NCBI GenBank assembly: GCA_949293415.1
Contig: CASFDK010000029.1
Location: 1-41,929, forward strand
Length of the DNA: 41,929 bases
Reading direction: 5' to 3'
DNA from: an uncultured Verrucomicrobiota bacterium
Lineage (GTDB): Bacteria; Verrucomicrobiota; Verrucomicrobiia; Opitutales; Intestinicryptomonadaceae
The notes beneath the pieces are model-generated. The model saw only the letters and a list, made by a program, of their open reading frames with translations. It was not told the origin of the DNA and made no database searches. The position numbers and the translations under genes were made by a program. Positions 15,539 through 23,661 of the stretch are shown in pieces. The number at the start of each line of letters is the position of its first letter. The first letter of the stretch is position 1.

Positions 15539-18013
15539 ATGCCCGAAGAAATTTCGATACGCGGCGCGCGCGTGCACAATCTGAAAAACATAAACGTGAA
15601 TGTTCCGCTCGGAAAATTCGTCGCGATTGCGGGCGTTTCGGGCAGCGGAAAGTCGTCGCTTGCGCTCGGCGTTCTGTATGCGGAAGGTTCGCGCCGCTAT
15701 CTCGAGGCGTTGTCGGCGTACACGCGGCGGAGACTGTCGCAGGCGGAAAGCGCAAACGTGGAGCAAATAGAAAACGTACCCGCCGCCCTCGCCCTCCGCC
15801 AACGTCCGTCGGTTCCCAACGTAAGGAGCACGTTCGGCACGCTCACGGAGCTTTCCAACAGTCTGCGGCTTATGTTTTCGCGCCTCGGCAGCCACGTTTG
15901 CCCCAACGGACATTTCGTTCCGCCGTCGGTGAATGTCGCGGCGGGCAAACCGCTGATATGTCCCGAATGCGGCGCGGAATTCGACCCGCCGTGCGCGGAG
16001 GACTTCTCGTTCAATTCGACGGGCGCGTGTCCGACGTGCGGCGGCACGGGAATCGTCCGAAAGGTAAACATCGATTCGCTCGTTCCCGACGACTCCCTCT
16101 CGATAGACGGCGGCGCGGTCGCGCCGTGGAATTCGCTTATGTGGTCGCTGATGACCGACGTTTGCAGGGCGATGGGCGTGCGTACGGACATCCCGTTCCG
16201 CGACTTGACTGAAAGGGAAAGGGAAATCGTCTACCACGGACCCGCCGAAAAAAGGCACATTCTGTACAAGGCGAAAAGCTCCAATCAGGCGGGCGAGCTC
16301 GACTTCACATATTACAACGCCGTCTACACGGTCGAAAACGCACTCGCGAAAGTAAAGGACGAGGCGGGTATGAAGCGCGTCGCAAAGTTCCTCGTCGAAA
16401 CGCCCTGTCCGGACTGCGGCGGCTCGCGGCTAAACAAGGTTGCGCGAACGTCGACAGTAGGCGGCAAAACGCTGCCCGTGGTTTCCGCAATGCCGCTGAA
16501 AGACCTGATTGGATGGATGAAAACCGTTCCGCAAAAAATGCCCGCAGACATGCGCAAAATGGCGGAAAACATAACGGGCGAATTTCTTTCCGTGTCCGAA
16601 AGGCTCGTCGATTTGGGGCTTGACTACCTGACGCCCGACAGGGCGGCAAACACGCTTTCCACGGGCGAACTGCAGCGCATCCAGCTTGCGAGGGCTGTGA
16701 GGAACAAAACCACGGGAGTGCTGTACGTTCTCGACGAGCCGTCGATTGGGCTGCATCCGTCCAACGTCGACGGATTGCTGTCGGTGGTTGCCGACCTCGT
16801 AAAGCGCGGCAATTCTGTCGTCGCCGTCGACCACGACACCCGCGTCATAAACGCCGCCGACCATATAATCGAAATGGGTGCGGGCGCGGGACGAAACGGC
16901 GGCAACATCGTCGCCTGCGGGAGTGCGGAGGAGGTAGTAAAAAACGGCAATTCGATTATCGGCGGCTATCTTTCGGGCGAAAAAACCGTGAATGTACGCA
17001 ATCGCGCGGGCAAATCGGAGATGTTCGAAAACGGCGCGCTCGAACTATCGACACTGCCGCTCCACACCGTCGGCGCGCTCGACATTAAAATTCCGAGGGG
17101 AAGACTTACCGTCATAACGGGCGTATCGGGCAGCGGGAAAACCACGGCGGTTCTCGAAAGCCTCGTCCCCGCGCTGCGGGCGAAAATAAACGGCGAAAAA
17201 CCGCCGAAGCACGTTGAATCGATAAAAGCCGACGGAATCGAACGCGTGAACCTCATCGACGCAACGCCGATAGGCGTAAACGTGCGTTCGACGGTGGCGA
17301 CATACTCGGGCGTTTTGGACGATTTGAGAAAACTCTTTGCGGCAACGCCGAAAGCGATGGAACTCGGGCTTAAAGCAAACGACTTCTCCTACAACACGGG
17401 CAGCCTGCGCTGCCCCGCCTGCGACGGCACGGGACAGATTTCGATGGACATCCAGTTTCTGCCCGATGTCGAAATTGAATGTCCCAACTGTAAGGGCAAA
17501 AGGTATTCCGCGAAGGCGGACGAAGTAAAAATCGAATTGGGTGGCAATATGTATTCGATTGCCGATTTGGCGGGAACGACGGTCGGCGATGCCGCAGCCC
17601 TGTTCGGCAAGCACAAAAAGCTCAAAGAAAAGCTCGAAACGCTCGTCAACTTGGGACTGCCGTATATGACGCTGGGCGAAAGTACTCCGTCGCTGTCGGG
17701 CGGCGAGGCGCAGAGGCTCAAACTCGCCTCGGAACTCGGGAAAGCGCAGAACGATTCGGTATTCGTTTTCGACGAACCGACAATCGGGCTGCATCCGCAG
17801 GACGTGTGCGTTCTGCTGAAAGTCTTCGACGAACTCATAAAAAACGGGGCGACGGTCATAGTCATCGAGCACGACATCGATATGATAAAAAACGCCGACT
17901 ACGTCATAGATATGGGCCCGTACGGCGGAAACGCGGGCGGGAAAATCGTCGCCGAGGGCACGCCCGAAGACATCGCGAGCAACCCCGCAAGCATTACGGG
18001 AAGATACCTGTAA
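15539..18013 (+). CDS. uvrA2: UvrA2-like ABC ATPase lacking the UvrB-binding domain
   Basis: A UvrA paralogue of 824 residues with two ABC ATPase halves. Half one: Walker A GVSGSGKSS (about 32-40), ALSAYTRRRLSQ, signature LSTGELQRIQLARA, Walker B VLDEPSIGLHP. Half two: Walker A GVSGSGKTT, zinc finger in LRCPACDGTG and IECPNCKGKRYS, signature LSGGEAQRLKLA, Walker B FVFDEPTIGLHPQD. Canonical UvrA is about 940 residues and has roughly 100 residues of UvrB-binding insertion after its GTVTEI-type segment. Here GTLTELSNSLRLMFSRLG (100-117) runs almost directly into CPNGH (121-125) and ICPECGAEF, so that insertion is absent, as in UvrA2 and DrrC-type proteins. Such proteins bind damaged or drug-bound DNA but do not recruit UvrB in the usual way. 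The start at 15539 has AGGAGA (15525-15530) 8 bases upstream; the longer frame from 15482 has no such site. Confidence 0.9.
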   Translation: MPEEISIRGARVHNLKNINVNVPLGKFVAIAGVSGSGKSSLALGVLYAEGSRRYLEALSAYTRRRLSQAESANVEQIENVPAALALRQRPSVPNVRSTFGTLTELSNSLRLMFSRLGSHVCPNGHFVPPSVNVAAGKPLICPECGAEFDPPCAEDFSFNSTGACPTCGGTGIVRKVNIDSLVPDDSLSIDGGAVAPWNSLMWSLMTDVCRAMGVRTDIPFRDLTEREREIVYHGPAEKRHILYKAKSSNQAGELDFTYYNAVYTVENALAKVKDEAGMKRVAKFLVETPCPDCGGSRLNKVARTSTVGGKTLPVVSAMPLKDLIGWMKTVPQKMPADMRKMAENITGEFLSVSERLVDLGLDYLTPDRAANTLSTGELQRIQLARAVRNKTTGVLYVLDEPSIGLHPSNVDGLLSVVADLVKRGNSVVAVDHDTRVINAADHIIEMGAGAGRNGGNIVACGSAEEVVKNGNSIIGGYLSGEKTVNVRNRAGKSEMFENGALELSTLPLHTVGALDIKIPRGRLTVITGVSGSGKTTAVLESLVPALRAKINGEKPPKHVESIKADGIERVNLIDATPIGVNVRSTVATYSGVLDDLRKLFAATPKAMELGLKANDFSYNTGSLRCPACDGTGQISMDIQFLPDVEIECPNCKGKRYSAKADEVKIELGGNMYSIADLAGTTVGDAAALFGKHKKLKEKLETLVNLGLPYMTLGESTPSLSGGEAQRLKLASELGKAQNDSVFVFDEPTIGLHPQDVCVLLKVFDELIKNGATVIVIEHDIDMIKNADYVIDMGPYGGNAGGKIVAEGTPEDIASNPASITGRYL

Positions 18014-18082
18014 AACAACACATTTTATCCGATTTTAACATTCCGAATTCCGTCCTATGGGGAACGCAAACAGGCGCAAAAA

Positions 18083-18114
18083 AACAGCTCCCGATTCTTT
18101 CGGGGGCTGTTTTT
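18083..18114. terminator. Bidirectional terminator between uvrA2 and galM
   Basis: Arms AACAGCTCCCGA (18083-18094) and TCGGGGGCTGTT (18100-18111) form a 12-pair stem with one wobble. T's follow on the plus strand, and A's precede the stem (T's on the minus strand), so it can end transcription of both convergent units. Confidence 0.88.
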
Positions 18115-18132
18115 GTTTCCGGTGTTCCTGTT

Positions 18133-19251
18133 TTATTTCGTGGAGAATTTCAGCACCGTACTGCTCTTGTACCGCTCGTTCGGGCGGAGCGTAGTGCTCG
18201 GAAAATCCCTGTGGTTCGGCGAGTCGGGGTAGTGCTGCGTCTCGAGGGCAACGCCGCCGAATTTGCCGTATTGCTTGCCGTCCTTGCCCGTCATCGAAGC
18301 GAGCATATTGCCGCTGTAGAACTGCACGGCGGGCTCGGTAGTCAGAATCTCCATAACGCGCCCGCTTGCGGGGTCGTACAGAGTTGCGCCCAACTCGGGC
18401 TTTGCGGTGATGCCCTTCGAGAAGACAAGATTGTGGTCGTAACCTCTGCCGATTCTCATCTGGGGATAGCCGGAGGCGATTTCCGCGCCGATTTTCTTGG
18501 GCTTGCGGAAGTCGAACGGCGTGCCCGCAACGCTGCGCTGCTCGCCCGTGGGAATGAGTTTTTCGTCGACGACCGTGAACTTGTCGGCGGCGAGCGTAAG
18601 CTCGTGGTTTTCTATAGTGGCGTTGCCCGCGCCCGCAAGGTTGAAGTACGAGTGGTTTGTGAGGTTGCAAACCGTGGGCTTGTCGGTCGTCGCCGAGTAT
18701 TCGATTTTAAGCGAGTTGTCGTCGCCGAGCGTGTAGACCACCGACGCCTTCAGTTCGCCCGGGAAGCCCTGATCGCCGTCGGGCGAGACGCACGAAAGCC
18801 TGAGGAATTTCGCGCCGTTTTTCACGCCCGTTTCCGCCTTCCAGACTTTTTTGTCGAAGCCGACTTTGCCGCCGTGCAGACACGTTATGCCCTTTTCGTT
18901 TTTGACCACATTGTATTCTTTGCCGTCGAGCGAAAATTTGCCGTTTGCGATTCTGTTGCCGTATCTGCCCACGAGCGCGCCGAAATAGGGGCTTTTTGTT
19001 TCGTAGTCGGAAACGTTGTCGAAACCGAGAACTACGTCGTCGAATTTTCCGTTGCGGTCGGCGACGCTCAGGCTGCGGATAATCGCGCCGTAGTCGAGAA
19101 TCTTCACGGTTGTTCCGCGCGAGTTTTTAAGGACGTATTCCTTTACGGTTCTTCCGTCCGCCGTTTTGCCGAATTCCGAAACTTCGACGTTTTGAGAGCA
19201 TCCCGCGCAGAAAGCCGCGGCAGCCAATAATGACAATAGATATTTTCCCAT
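18133..19251 (-). CDS. galM: Aldose 1-epimerase (galactose mutarotase), lipoprotein
   Basis: Interconverts alpha and beta anomers of galactose, glucose and related sugars. The GalM fold is recognised from GRYGNRIANGKF (substrate-binding Arg), the catalytic His in TNHSYFNLAG, and the catalytic Glu near the C-terminus in GGVALETQHYPDSPN. Length of 372 residues is typical of secreted members. The N-terminus is a lipoprotein signal (MGKYLLSLLAAAAFCAGC, lipobox FCAGC), so the enzyme is probably tethered in the periplasm or to the outer membrane, where it could work on sugars freed by the hydrolases encoded to the right. It is last in the trxB-prmA-yhaM-rdgB-galM series, 5 bases after rdgB, and is followed by the shared terminator. 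Confidence 0.93.
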   Translation of the reverse strand: MGKYLLSLLAAAAFCAGCSQNVEVSEFGKTADGRTVKEYVLKNSRGTTVKILDYGAIIRSLSVADRNGKFDDVVLGFDNVSDYETKSPYFGALVGRYGNRIANGKFSLDGKEYNVVKNEKGITCLHGGKVGFDKKVWKAETGVKNGAKFLRLSCVSPDGDQGFPGELKASVVYTLGDDNSLKIEYSATTDKPTVCNLTNHSYFNLAGAGNATIENHELTLAADKFTVVDEKLIPTGEQRSVAGTPFDFRKPKKIGAEIASGYPQMRIGRGYDHNLVFSKGITAKPELGATLYDPASGRVMEILTTEPAVQFYSGNMLASMTGKDGKQYGKFGGVALETQHYPDSPNHRDFPSTTLRPNERYKSSTVLKFSTK

Positions 19252-19256
19252 AGTTT

Positions 19257-19868
19257 TTATCTGTTTTGATTTTCAAGAAATTCCGCGAGCTTCGCGAACG
19301 CCCTGCCCCTATGGCTGATCGAGTTTTTGTCTTCGGGCGAAAGCTGCGCCGTGGTTATGCCGCGCTCGGGCAGTAGAAACAGCGGGTCGTAGCCGAAGCC
19401 GTTTGCGCCGCATTTGCCGTGGTTGATTCGTCCCTCTACCTTTCCGTGAAATGCGACTCGCCCTCCGTTCGGGCACAAAAGCGCAATGACGCATACGAAC
19501 CGAGCGGTGCGCTCCGCGTCCGGCACGCCATCGAGCTTTTCGAGCAGCTTTTTGTTGTTTGCCGCGTCCGCGCCTTCGCCCGAAACGCCCGCGTAGCGCG
19601 CCGAACGTATCCCCGGCGCACCGCCGAGCGCATCGACAACGATTCCGCTGTCGTCCGCCATCACATATGCGTCGGCGGGAACTTTCGCGCGCAATGCGTC
19701 GGCTTTGATGAAGGCGTTTTGCTCGAAAGTTTCGCCGTTCTCTTCGGGCGGCTCGAAACCGAAAGCGTCCGAGGCGGGATGCACGTTGCAGGCTATTCCC
19801 GCCTTGGCGAACATTTCGGAAAACTCAAACACCTTGTGTTTGTTTGATGTCGCAAGATAAATTTCCAT
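19257..19868 (-). CDS. rdgB: Non-canonical purine NTP pyrophosphatase (RdgB/HAM1)
   Basis: Hydrolyses dITP, ITP and XTP to monophosphates, keeping deaminated purines out of DNA and RNA. The 203-residue Ham1/RdgB fold is clear from the opening YLATSNKHKVFEF, the ENGETFEQNAFIKA helix, the AYVMADDSGIVVDALGG metal/phosphate site, PGIRSARYAG, the NGFGYDPLF substrate loop and the closing SHRGRAF motif. All expected catalytic segments are present. It begins 5 bases after the yhaM-like stop and ends 5 bases before galM, so the order is part of one operon. No Shine-Dalgarno is obvious; reinitiation from the upstream gene is probable. Confidence 0.95.
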   Translation of the reverse strand: MEIYLATSNKHKVFEFSEMFAKAGIACNVHPASDAFGFEPPEENGETFEQNAFIKADALRAKVPADAYVMADDSGIVVDALGGAPGIRSARYAGVSGEGADAANNKKLLEKLDGVPDAERTARFVCVIALLCPNGGRVAFHGKVEGRINHGKCGANGFGYDPLFLLPERGITTAQLSPEDKNSISHRGRAFAKLAEFLENQNR

Positions 19869-19873
19869 AGATT

Positions 19874-20839
19874 CTAATATTGGGGTTTCGCCGCGAGAAT
19901 TTTGGAGTGCAGTGCGGGGACTTCGACAAATTCGGAGTCTCCCGCCGACGAAAGCGCAGCCTCAACCGCGCCCATCTTCGCGTCGAAGTTGTCGATTGTG
20001 GAGACGAAGACTGCCTCGGGCGTTGCCGCGCGCGCCGCCGCCCCCCATTCAGGTTCGCCCTGATGGCTTAAAATTATGTGCTCGAGACGTTCGAGCAGGT
20101 CTTTCGAAAGCCCGTTTTTCAGACCCGCGCTCCGCACGATTCTGTAGCCCAGAACGACGTGTCCCTGTAAAATGCCCGCGCGCGTGCGCTCGGCGACAAG
20201 CCCCTGCGTGTATTCGCGAACCTTGCCGATGTCGTGCAGAATGCAGCCCGCAAGGCTGAGGTCGCGGTCGATAAACGGATAGAGCGGCAGAAGCGCCGCC
20301 GCCATCCGCGCGGTTTTCAGAGTGTGTTCAAGAAGCCCGTAAACGTAGGCGTGGTGCATTTTGACCGCCGCGGAACTTTTGAAAAACGCCTCCGAGACGC
20401 CCGAAATAGCGTACGAAACGGTATTGCGCAGCTGCTCGTTTTCGATGCGCTCGATGAACGACTCAAGCTCAGTGCGCATTTCATCCGGGTCGAGCGGCGA
20501 GACCTGCGCAAGGTTGTCGACCATCGCGTCGAGCTCCCCGCCCTCGAGCCTGCGGACGGAGTCGATTTTCGGGCTGAAACGCCCCTGATAGAAATCGGTA
20601 ATGCCGCAGACTTCGAACGCCGCGCCCACGGGGGCGTCGCGAAGTTCGGCGTACGCAGGCGAGCCCTCGAAGCACATCGCCGTAAACGACGCTCCGTTGT
20701 CGCCGAATTCCGCGGTCAGGAATTCGCTTCCGTTTTTCGCTATTTTGACCTGCGACGAACGCAGCAGCGCGACCGTGCGGAACGTGCGCTTGCCGTCGTC
20801 CTCGCGGATGCTTTTGAGCGACGAAATGTTTTCGTACAT
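19874..20839 (-). CDS. yhaM: HD-domain 3'-5' exoribonuclease, YhaM family
   Basis: A 321-residue protein with an N-terminal OB-fold nucleic-acid-binding part (about 20-100, starting with RTVALLRSSQVKIAKNGS) and a C-terminal HD phosphohydrolase domain (about 155-290). The metal ligands are visible as HHAYVYGLLEHT, the HD pair in GCILHDIGKVREY, and a distal histidine in HIILSHQGEPEWG. This architecture is that of YhaM/CBF1, an RNA (and single-strand DNA) 3'-5' exonuclease of Gram-positive bacteria. Its start is placed by AAGGCG, which lies inside the last codons of prmA, with only 3 bases between the genes, indicating translational coupling. Activity is inferred from family membership. Confidence 0.88.
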   Translation of the reverse strand: MYENISSLKSIREDDGKRTFRTVALLRSSQVKIAKNGSEFLTAEFGDNGASFTAMCFEGSPAYAELRDAPVGAAFEVCGITDFYQGRFSPKIDSVRRLEGGELDAMVDNLAQVSPLDPDEMRTELESFIERIENEQLRNTVSYAISGVSEAFFKSSAAVKMHHAYVYGLLEHTLKTARMAAALLPLYPFIDRDLSLAGCILHDIGKVREYTQGLVAERTRAGILQGHVVLGYRIVRSAGLKNGLSKDLLERLEHIILSHQGEPEWGAAARAATPEAVFVSTIDNFDAKMGAVEAALSSAGDSEFVEVPALHSKILAAKPQY

Positions 20840-20842
20840 AAT

Positions 20843-21718
20843 CTACGCCTTCATTTTTATGACGAGCCTCGACCACTCGCCCATCGCCATGCCTTCGACC
20901 GATTCGAACCGATCGCCGCAGCGCGAAACGAAGTAGTCGCGAACCCTGTCGTTTTCGACGGCCAGAATGCCGCTTAAAATCAGCACGCCGCCGTCCTTCA
21001 CCGCGTCGACGAGAACATCCGCATATATGCACAGAACGTCGGAAATGATGTTCGCCAAAAGCACGTCGGCCTTTTTACCCGCGAGAGCCTTTTCTATGCC
21101 CGCATGCTCGAACGAAACATTGTCGAGCTCGATGCCGTTGCGCTGCGCGTTTTCGAAACTTACGCGCACAGCCTCTTCGTCGCGGTCGAACCCGTAGATT
21201 TTGCCGAAACCGTAGAGCTTTGCGGTCAGCGCGAGAATGCCCGAGCCGCAGCCGGCGTCGATTACGAACTTGTCCGCCACGCTGTTTGAATCGGCGTAGT
21301 CGAGCATAGCCATCGCGCAAAGGCGCGTGGTTGGGTGGTCGCCCGTGCCGAACGCAAGCCCCGCGTCGAAATACAGAACCTTGCCGCCGTCCGGAACGTC
21401 GTACTGCCCGCGCATCCATTCGGGAACCCAGTGGAGGTCGCGGTACTCCCACGGTTTGAGAAACTTTTTGTACTCGTTCTGCCAGTCGCGGTCGTCTACG
21501 GGCTCGAGCTTGAATGTTTCGGGAAGTTGCGGAAATCTCGCGCGAACCTCCGCATAGGCTTCGCCCGCCTCTTTGTCCGAATCGAAATAGCCGAATAGCT
21601 CGGGAGGAATTTTGTCGTTGATTTTTTCGATGCCCCAGTTCGAGCGCACGAGTTCGCAGAACGCGTCCTCGAGCGGTTGCACGAGCGCGTCGGTGATAGT
21701 TAGCGATAGTTTTACCAT
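20843..21718 (-). CDS. prmA: Ribosomal protein L11 methyltransferase
   Basis: SAM-dependent methyltransferase that trimethylates ribosomal protein L11. The C-terminal Rossmann domain has the SAM motif VIDAGCGSGILALTAKLYG, the acidic strand-2 end IYGFDRDEEAV, and the catalytic LLANIISDVL motif characteristic of PrmA. The AGLAFGTGDHPTTRLC segment before the SAM site is also a PrmA signature. Length is about 291 residues from the chosen start. The frame is open 84 bases further upstream but those codons do not match the family; the ATG at 21718 gives the usual MVKLSLTI-type N-terminus and leaves a 53-base gap to trxB. The end of this gene carries the ribosome site of the yhaM-like gene. Confidence 0.94.
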   Translation of the reverse strand: MVKLSLTITDALVQPLEDAFCELVRSNWGIEKINDKIPPELFGYFDSDKEAGEAYAEVRARFPQLPETFKLEPVDDRDWQNEYKKFLKPWEYRDLHWVPEWMRGQYDVPDGGKVLYFDAGLAFGTGDHPTTRLCAMAMLDYADSNSVADKFVIDAGCGSGILALTAKLYGFGKIYGFDRDEEAVRVSFENAQRNGIELDNVSFEHAGIEKALAGKKADVLLANIISDVLCIYADVLVDAVKDGGVLILSGILAVENDRVRDYFVSRCGDRFESVEGMAMGEWSRLVIKMKA

Positions 21719-21771
21719 TTTGTTTTGCCAATTTTTCGCGCTGATTTCGCCGCGCGATTCTGTTTTTGAAA

Positions 21772-22686
21772 TTATGAAGTCGCCATAATCGCCGCCTTGC
21801 ATCCCGACGAGACGGCGGTAATGGCCTGCCTGAAAATTTTGTCGGCACAGTCGCCCGCGGCGTAGACGTTTGCCGCACTCGTCTCCACGCCCGAAGCCCC
21901 GCGCGTTATTATGTAGCCGTCGGAATCGGTATCCACAGCCCCCCTAAAAGCGGCGGTATTGGGCGCGTGACCGATTGCCGCGAACATGCATTTGCACGGA
22001 ATTTCCGCACGCGCGCCCGTCTTCAAATTCTCCGCGACGACCGCCGAACACCTGCCGTCCGCCCCCGACTTTACCTCGACGACGGCGGAATCCCACAGCA
22101 CCGAAATTTTCGGATTCTCCGCAACCCTGTCCGCCATTATTTTGGACGCGCGGAACGAATCGCGCCTGTGGATTATCTTCACCGACGCGCAGAATTTGGA
22201 AAGGAACAACGCCTCTTCACAGGCAGTATCGCCGCCGCCCACCACGACAACGTCCGCGCCCCTGTAGAACGCGCCGTCGCAGGTTGCGCAGGTCGAAACG
22301 CCGCGTCCGCCGTAGAGTTCGGCTTCGCCCTTTGCGCCCGTAAGGCGCGGCGACGAACCGACTGCGATTATCACTTTTTTAGCCTCGTAGACTTTGCCTC
22401 CCGAAACGAAAAGTTTTTTCGTCCCACCCGAGAAATCGACGCGCTCCACACTTGCGTTTTCGATTCTCGCGCCGAATTTTTCCGCCTGCCGGCGCATCTG
22501 CCAAACGAGGTCGAATCCGCCGATTCCGTCGGGGAAGGCGGGGAAATTTTCGACATCTGAAGTGGTCGTCAGAAGCCCCCCAGGTTGAGAGCCCTCGAGC
22601 ACGAGCGGGTTCGCCCCCGCGCGCGCCGCATAGATTGCCGCGCCCATTCCCGCGCAGCCACTGCCGACTATGATTATTTCTTCCAT
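21772..22686 (-). CDS. trxB: Thioredoxin reductase
   Basis: FAD/NADPH enzyme that reduces thioredoxin in the cytoplasm. The FAD-binding motif is VGSGCAGMGAAIYAARAG at the N-terminus, the redox-active CxxC is CATC (C133, C136) in STCATCDGAFY, the NADPH-binding motif is VVGGGDTACEEA followed by IIHRRDSFRA, and the second FAD motif is NVYAAGDCADKIFRQ. The length of 304 residues is slightly short: the protein stops right after SGCKAAIMATS, where relatives usually continue for several more residues of the last helix. This trims only the end and is unlikely to matter for catalysis. It is the first gene of the minus-strand operon and is divergent from tatD. Confidence 0.94.
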   Translation of the reverse strand: MEEIIIVGSGCAGMGAAIYAARAGANPLVLEGSQPGGLLTTTSDVENFPAFPDGIGGFDLVWQMRRQAEKFGARIENASVERVDFSGGTKKLFVSGGKVYEAKKVIIAVGSSPRLTGAKGEAELYGGRGVSTCATCDGAFYRGADVVVVGGGDTACEEALFLSKFCASVKIIHRRDSFRASKIMADRVAENPKISVLWDSAVVEVKSGADGRCSAVVAENLKTGARAEIPCKCMFAAIGHAPNTAAFRGAVDTDSDGYIITRGASGVETSAANVYAAGDCADKIFRQAITAVSSGCKAAIMATS

Positions 22687-22698
22687 ATTTTCGCCCTA

Positions 22699-22726
22699 TT
22701 TAAATCGGATTTGTCGTTTTGCGCAA
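22699..22726 (-). promoter_or_regulatory. Possible promoter of the trxB operon
   Basis: On the minus strand, TTGCGC (22726-22721) and TTTAAA (22704-22699) are spaced by 16 bases, 12 bases upstream of the trxB ATG. The transcript leader would be very short. Consensus match is modest. Confidence 0.3.
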
Positions 22727-22821
22727 GGAAATAGCGCGTTCATTTTCCCGCGCGAATGCTCCAAAAAACTTTTGAAAACTTTGCGCGGCGTTGTTTACTT
22801 CATCGGAAAAATCGAAAAACG

Positions 22822-23625
22822 ATGAAACTTACCGACACCCACGCCCACCTCGACAAATTCGCAAACGACGGCACGCTCACCGACGTTCTCGCCCGCGCCC
22901 GTGCGACGGGGGTCGAACGCATAATCACCTGCGCCACCACTCCGCACGAGTGGAAGCTGTACCGCGAAATTGCGTCGGAGAACGCGGGCGTTTTCTGGCA
23001 GGCGGGCATACACCCCACCGAAATTGCCGACGGCGACGACACCGCCCTCGACGCGCTGCCCGCCCTGTTTCTGGACGACCCATTCGCACCCGTTGCAATC
23101 GGAGAAATCGGGCTCGACTACCACTTTCTGCCCGACGACCCCGCCGAAGCAGAGAAAGCCAAATCGCGGCAGCGCGAAATTTTCGCGCGGCAGCTTCGCA
23201 TAGCAGCCGACCTCGGCAAAAAAGTCTGCGTGCACGCCCGCGATTCCGTCGCCGACTGCATCGCCGAAATCGAGCGCGCAAAGCTCGATTTTTCGAACGT
23301 TGTCTTCCACTGTTTTGCGGGAACGCCGCAGCGGCTGCGCGAACTAAACGAGCGCGGCGCGCGCGGCTCGTTCACGGGAATTATAACATACAAAAGCGCG
23401 GGGGAAATGCGGGAGGCAATGCTCGCGCAGGGGCTTGAAAAGTTGATGTTGGAGACCGACTGCCCGTACCTTGCACCCGCGCCGCACAGGGGCAAAACCT
23501 GCGAACCGTGGATGGTATCGGAGACGGCGAAGGCGGCGGCGGAACTCTTCGGTGTATCCGCCGAATGCCTCGCGGAACAGACCGAACAAAACGTCCGAGA
23601 GTTTTTTAATGCAATACATTTATAA
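22822..23625 (+). CDS. tatD: TatD-family metal-dependent deoxyribonuclease
   Basis: A TIM-barrel metallohydrolase of 267 residues. Metal ligands are all present: the HxHxD motif in TDTHAHLD, the glutamate in IGEIGLDYHF, histidines in KVCVHARDS and VVFHCFAG, and the aspartate in LETDCPYLAPAPHRG. TatD enzymes are 3'-5' exodeoxyribonucleases linked to DNA repair and DNA clearance; bacterial paralogues can also act as D-aminoacyl-tRNA deacylases, so the exact role is uncertain. The start at 22822 is chosen because the HxHxD motif should lie within the first ten residues; the open frame from 22756 adds an unmatched basic stretch. GGAAAA lies upstream at a usable distance. Convergent with the hydrolase gene at 23662. 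Confidence 0.92.
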   Translation: MKLTDTHAHLDKFANDGTLTDVLARARATGVERIITCATTPHEWKLYREIASENAGVFWQAGIHPTEIADGDDTALDALPALFLDDPFAPVAIGEIGLDYHFLPDDPAEAEKAKSRQREIFARQLRIAADLGKKVCVHARDSVADCIAEIERAKLDFSNVVFHCFAGTPQRLRELNERGARGSFTGIITYKSAGEMREAMLAQGLEKLMLETDCPYLAPAPHRGKTCEPWMVSETAKAAAELFGVSAECLAEQTEQNVREFFNAIHL

Positions 23626-23661
23626 CGCCGCAATTCATTATTCATTACAAGCCCGCCCGCG

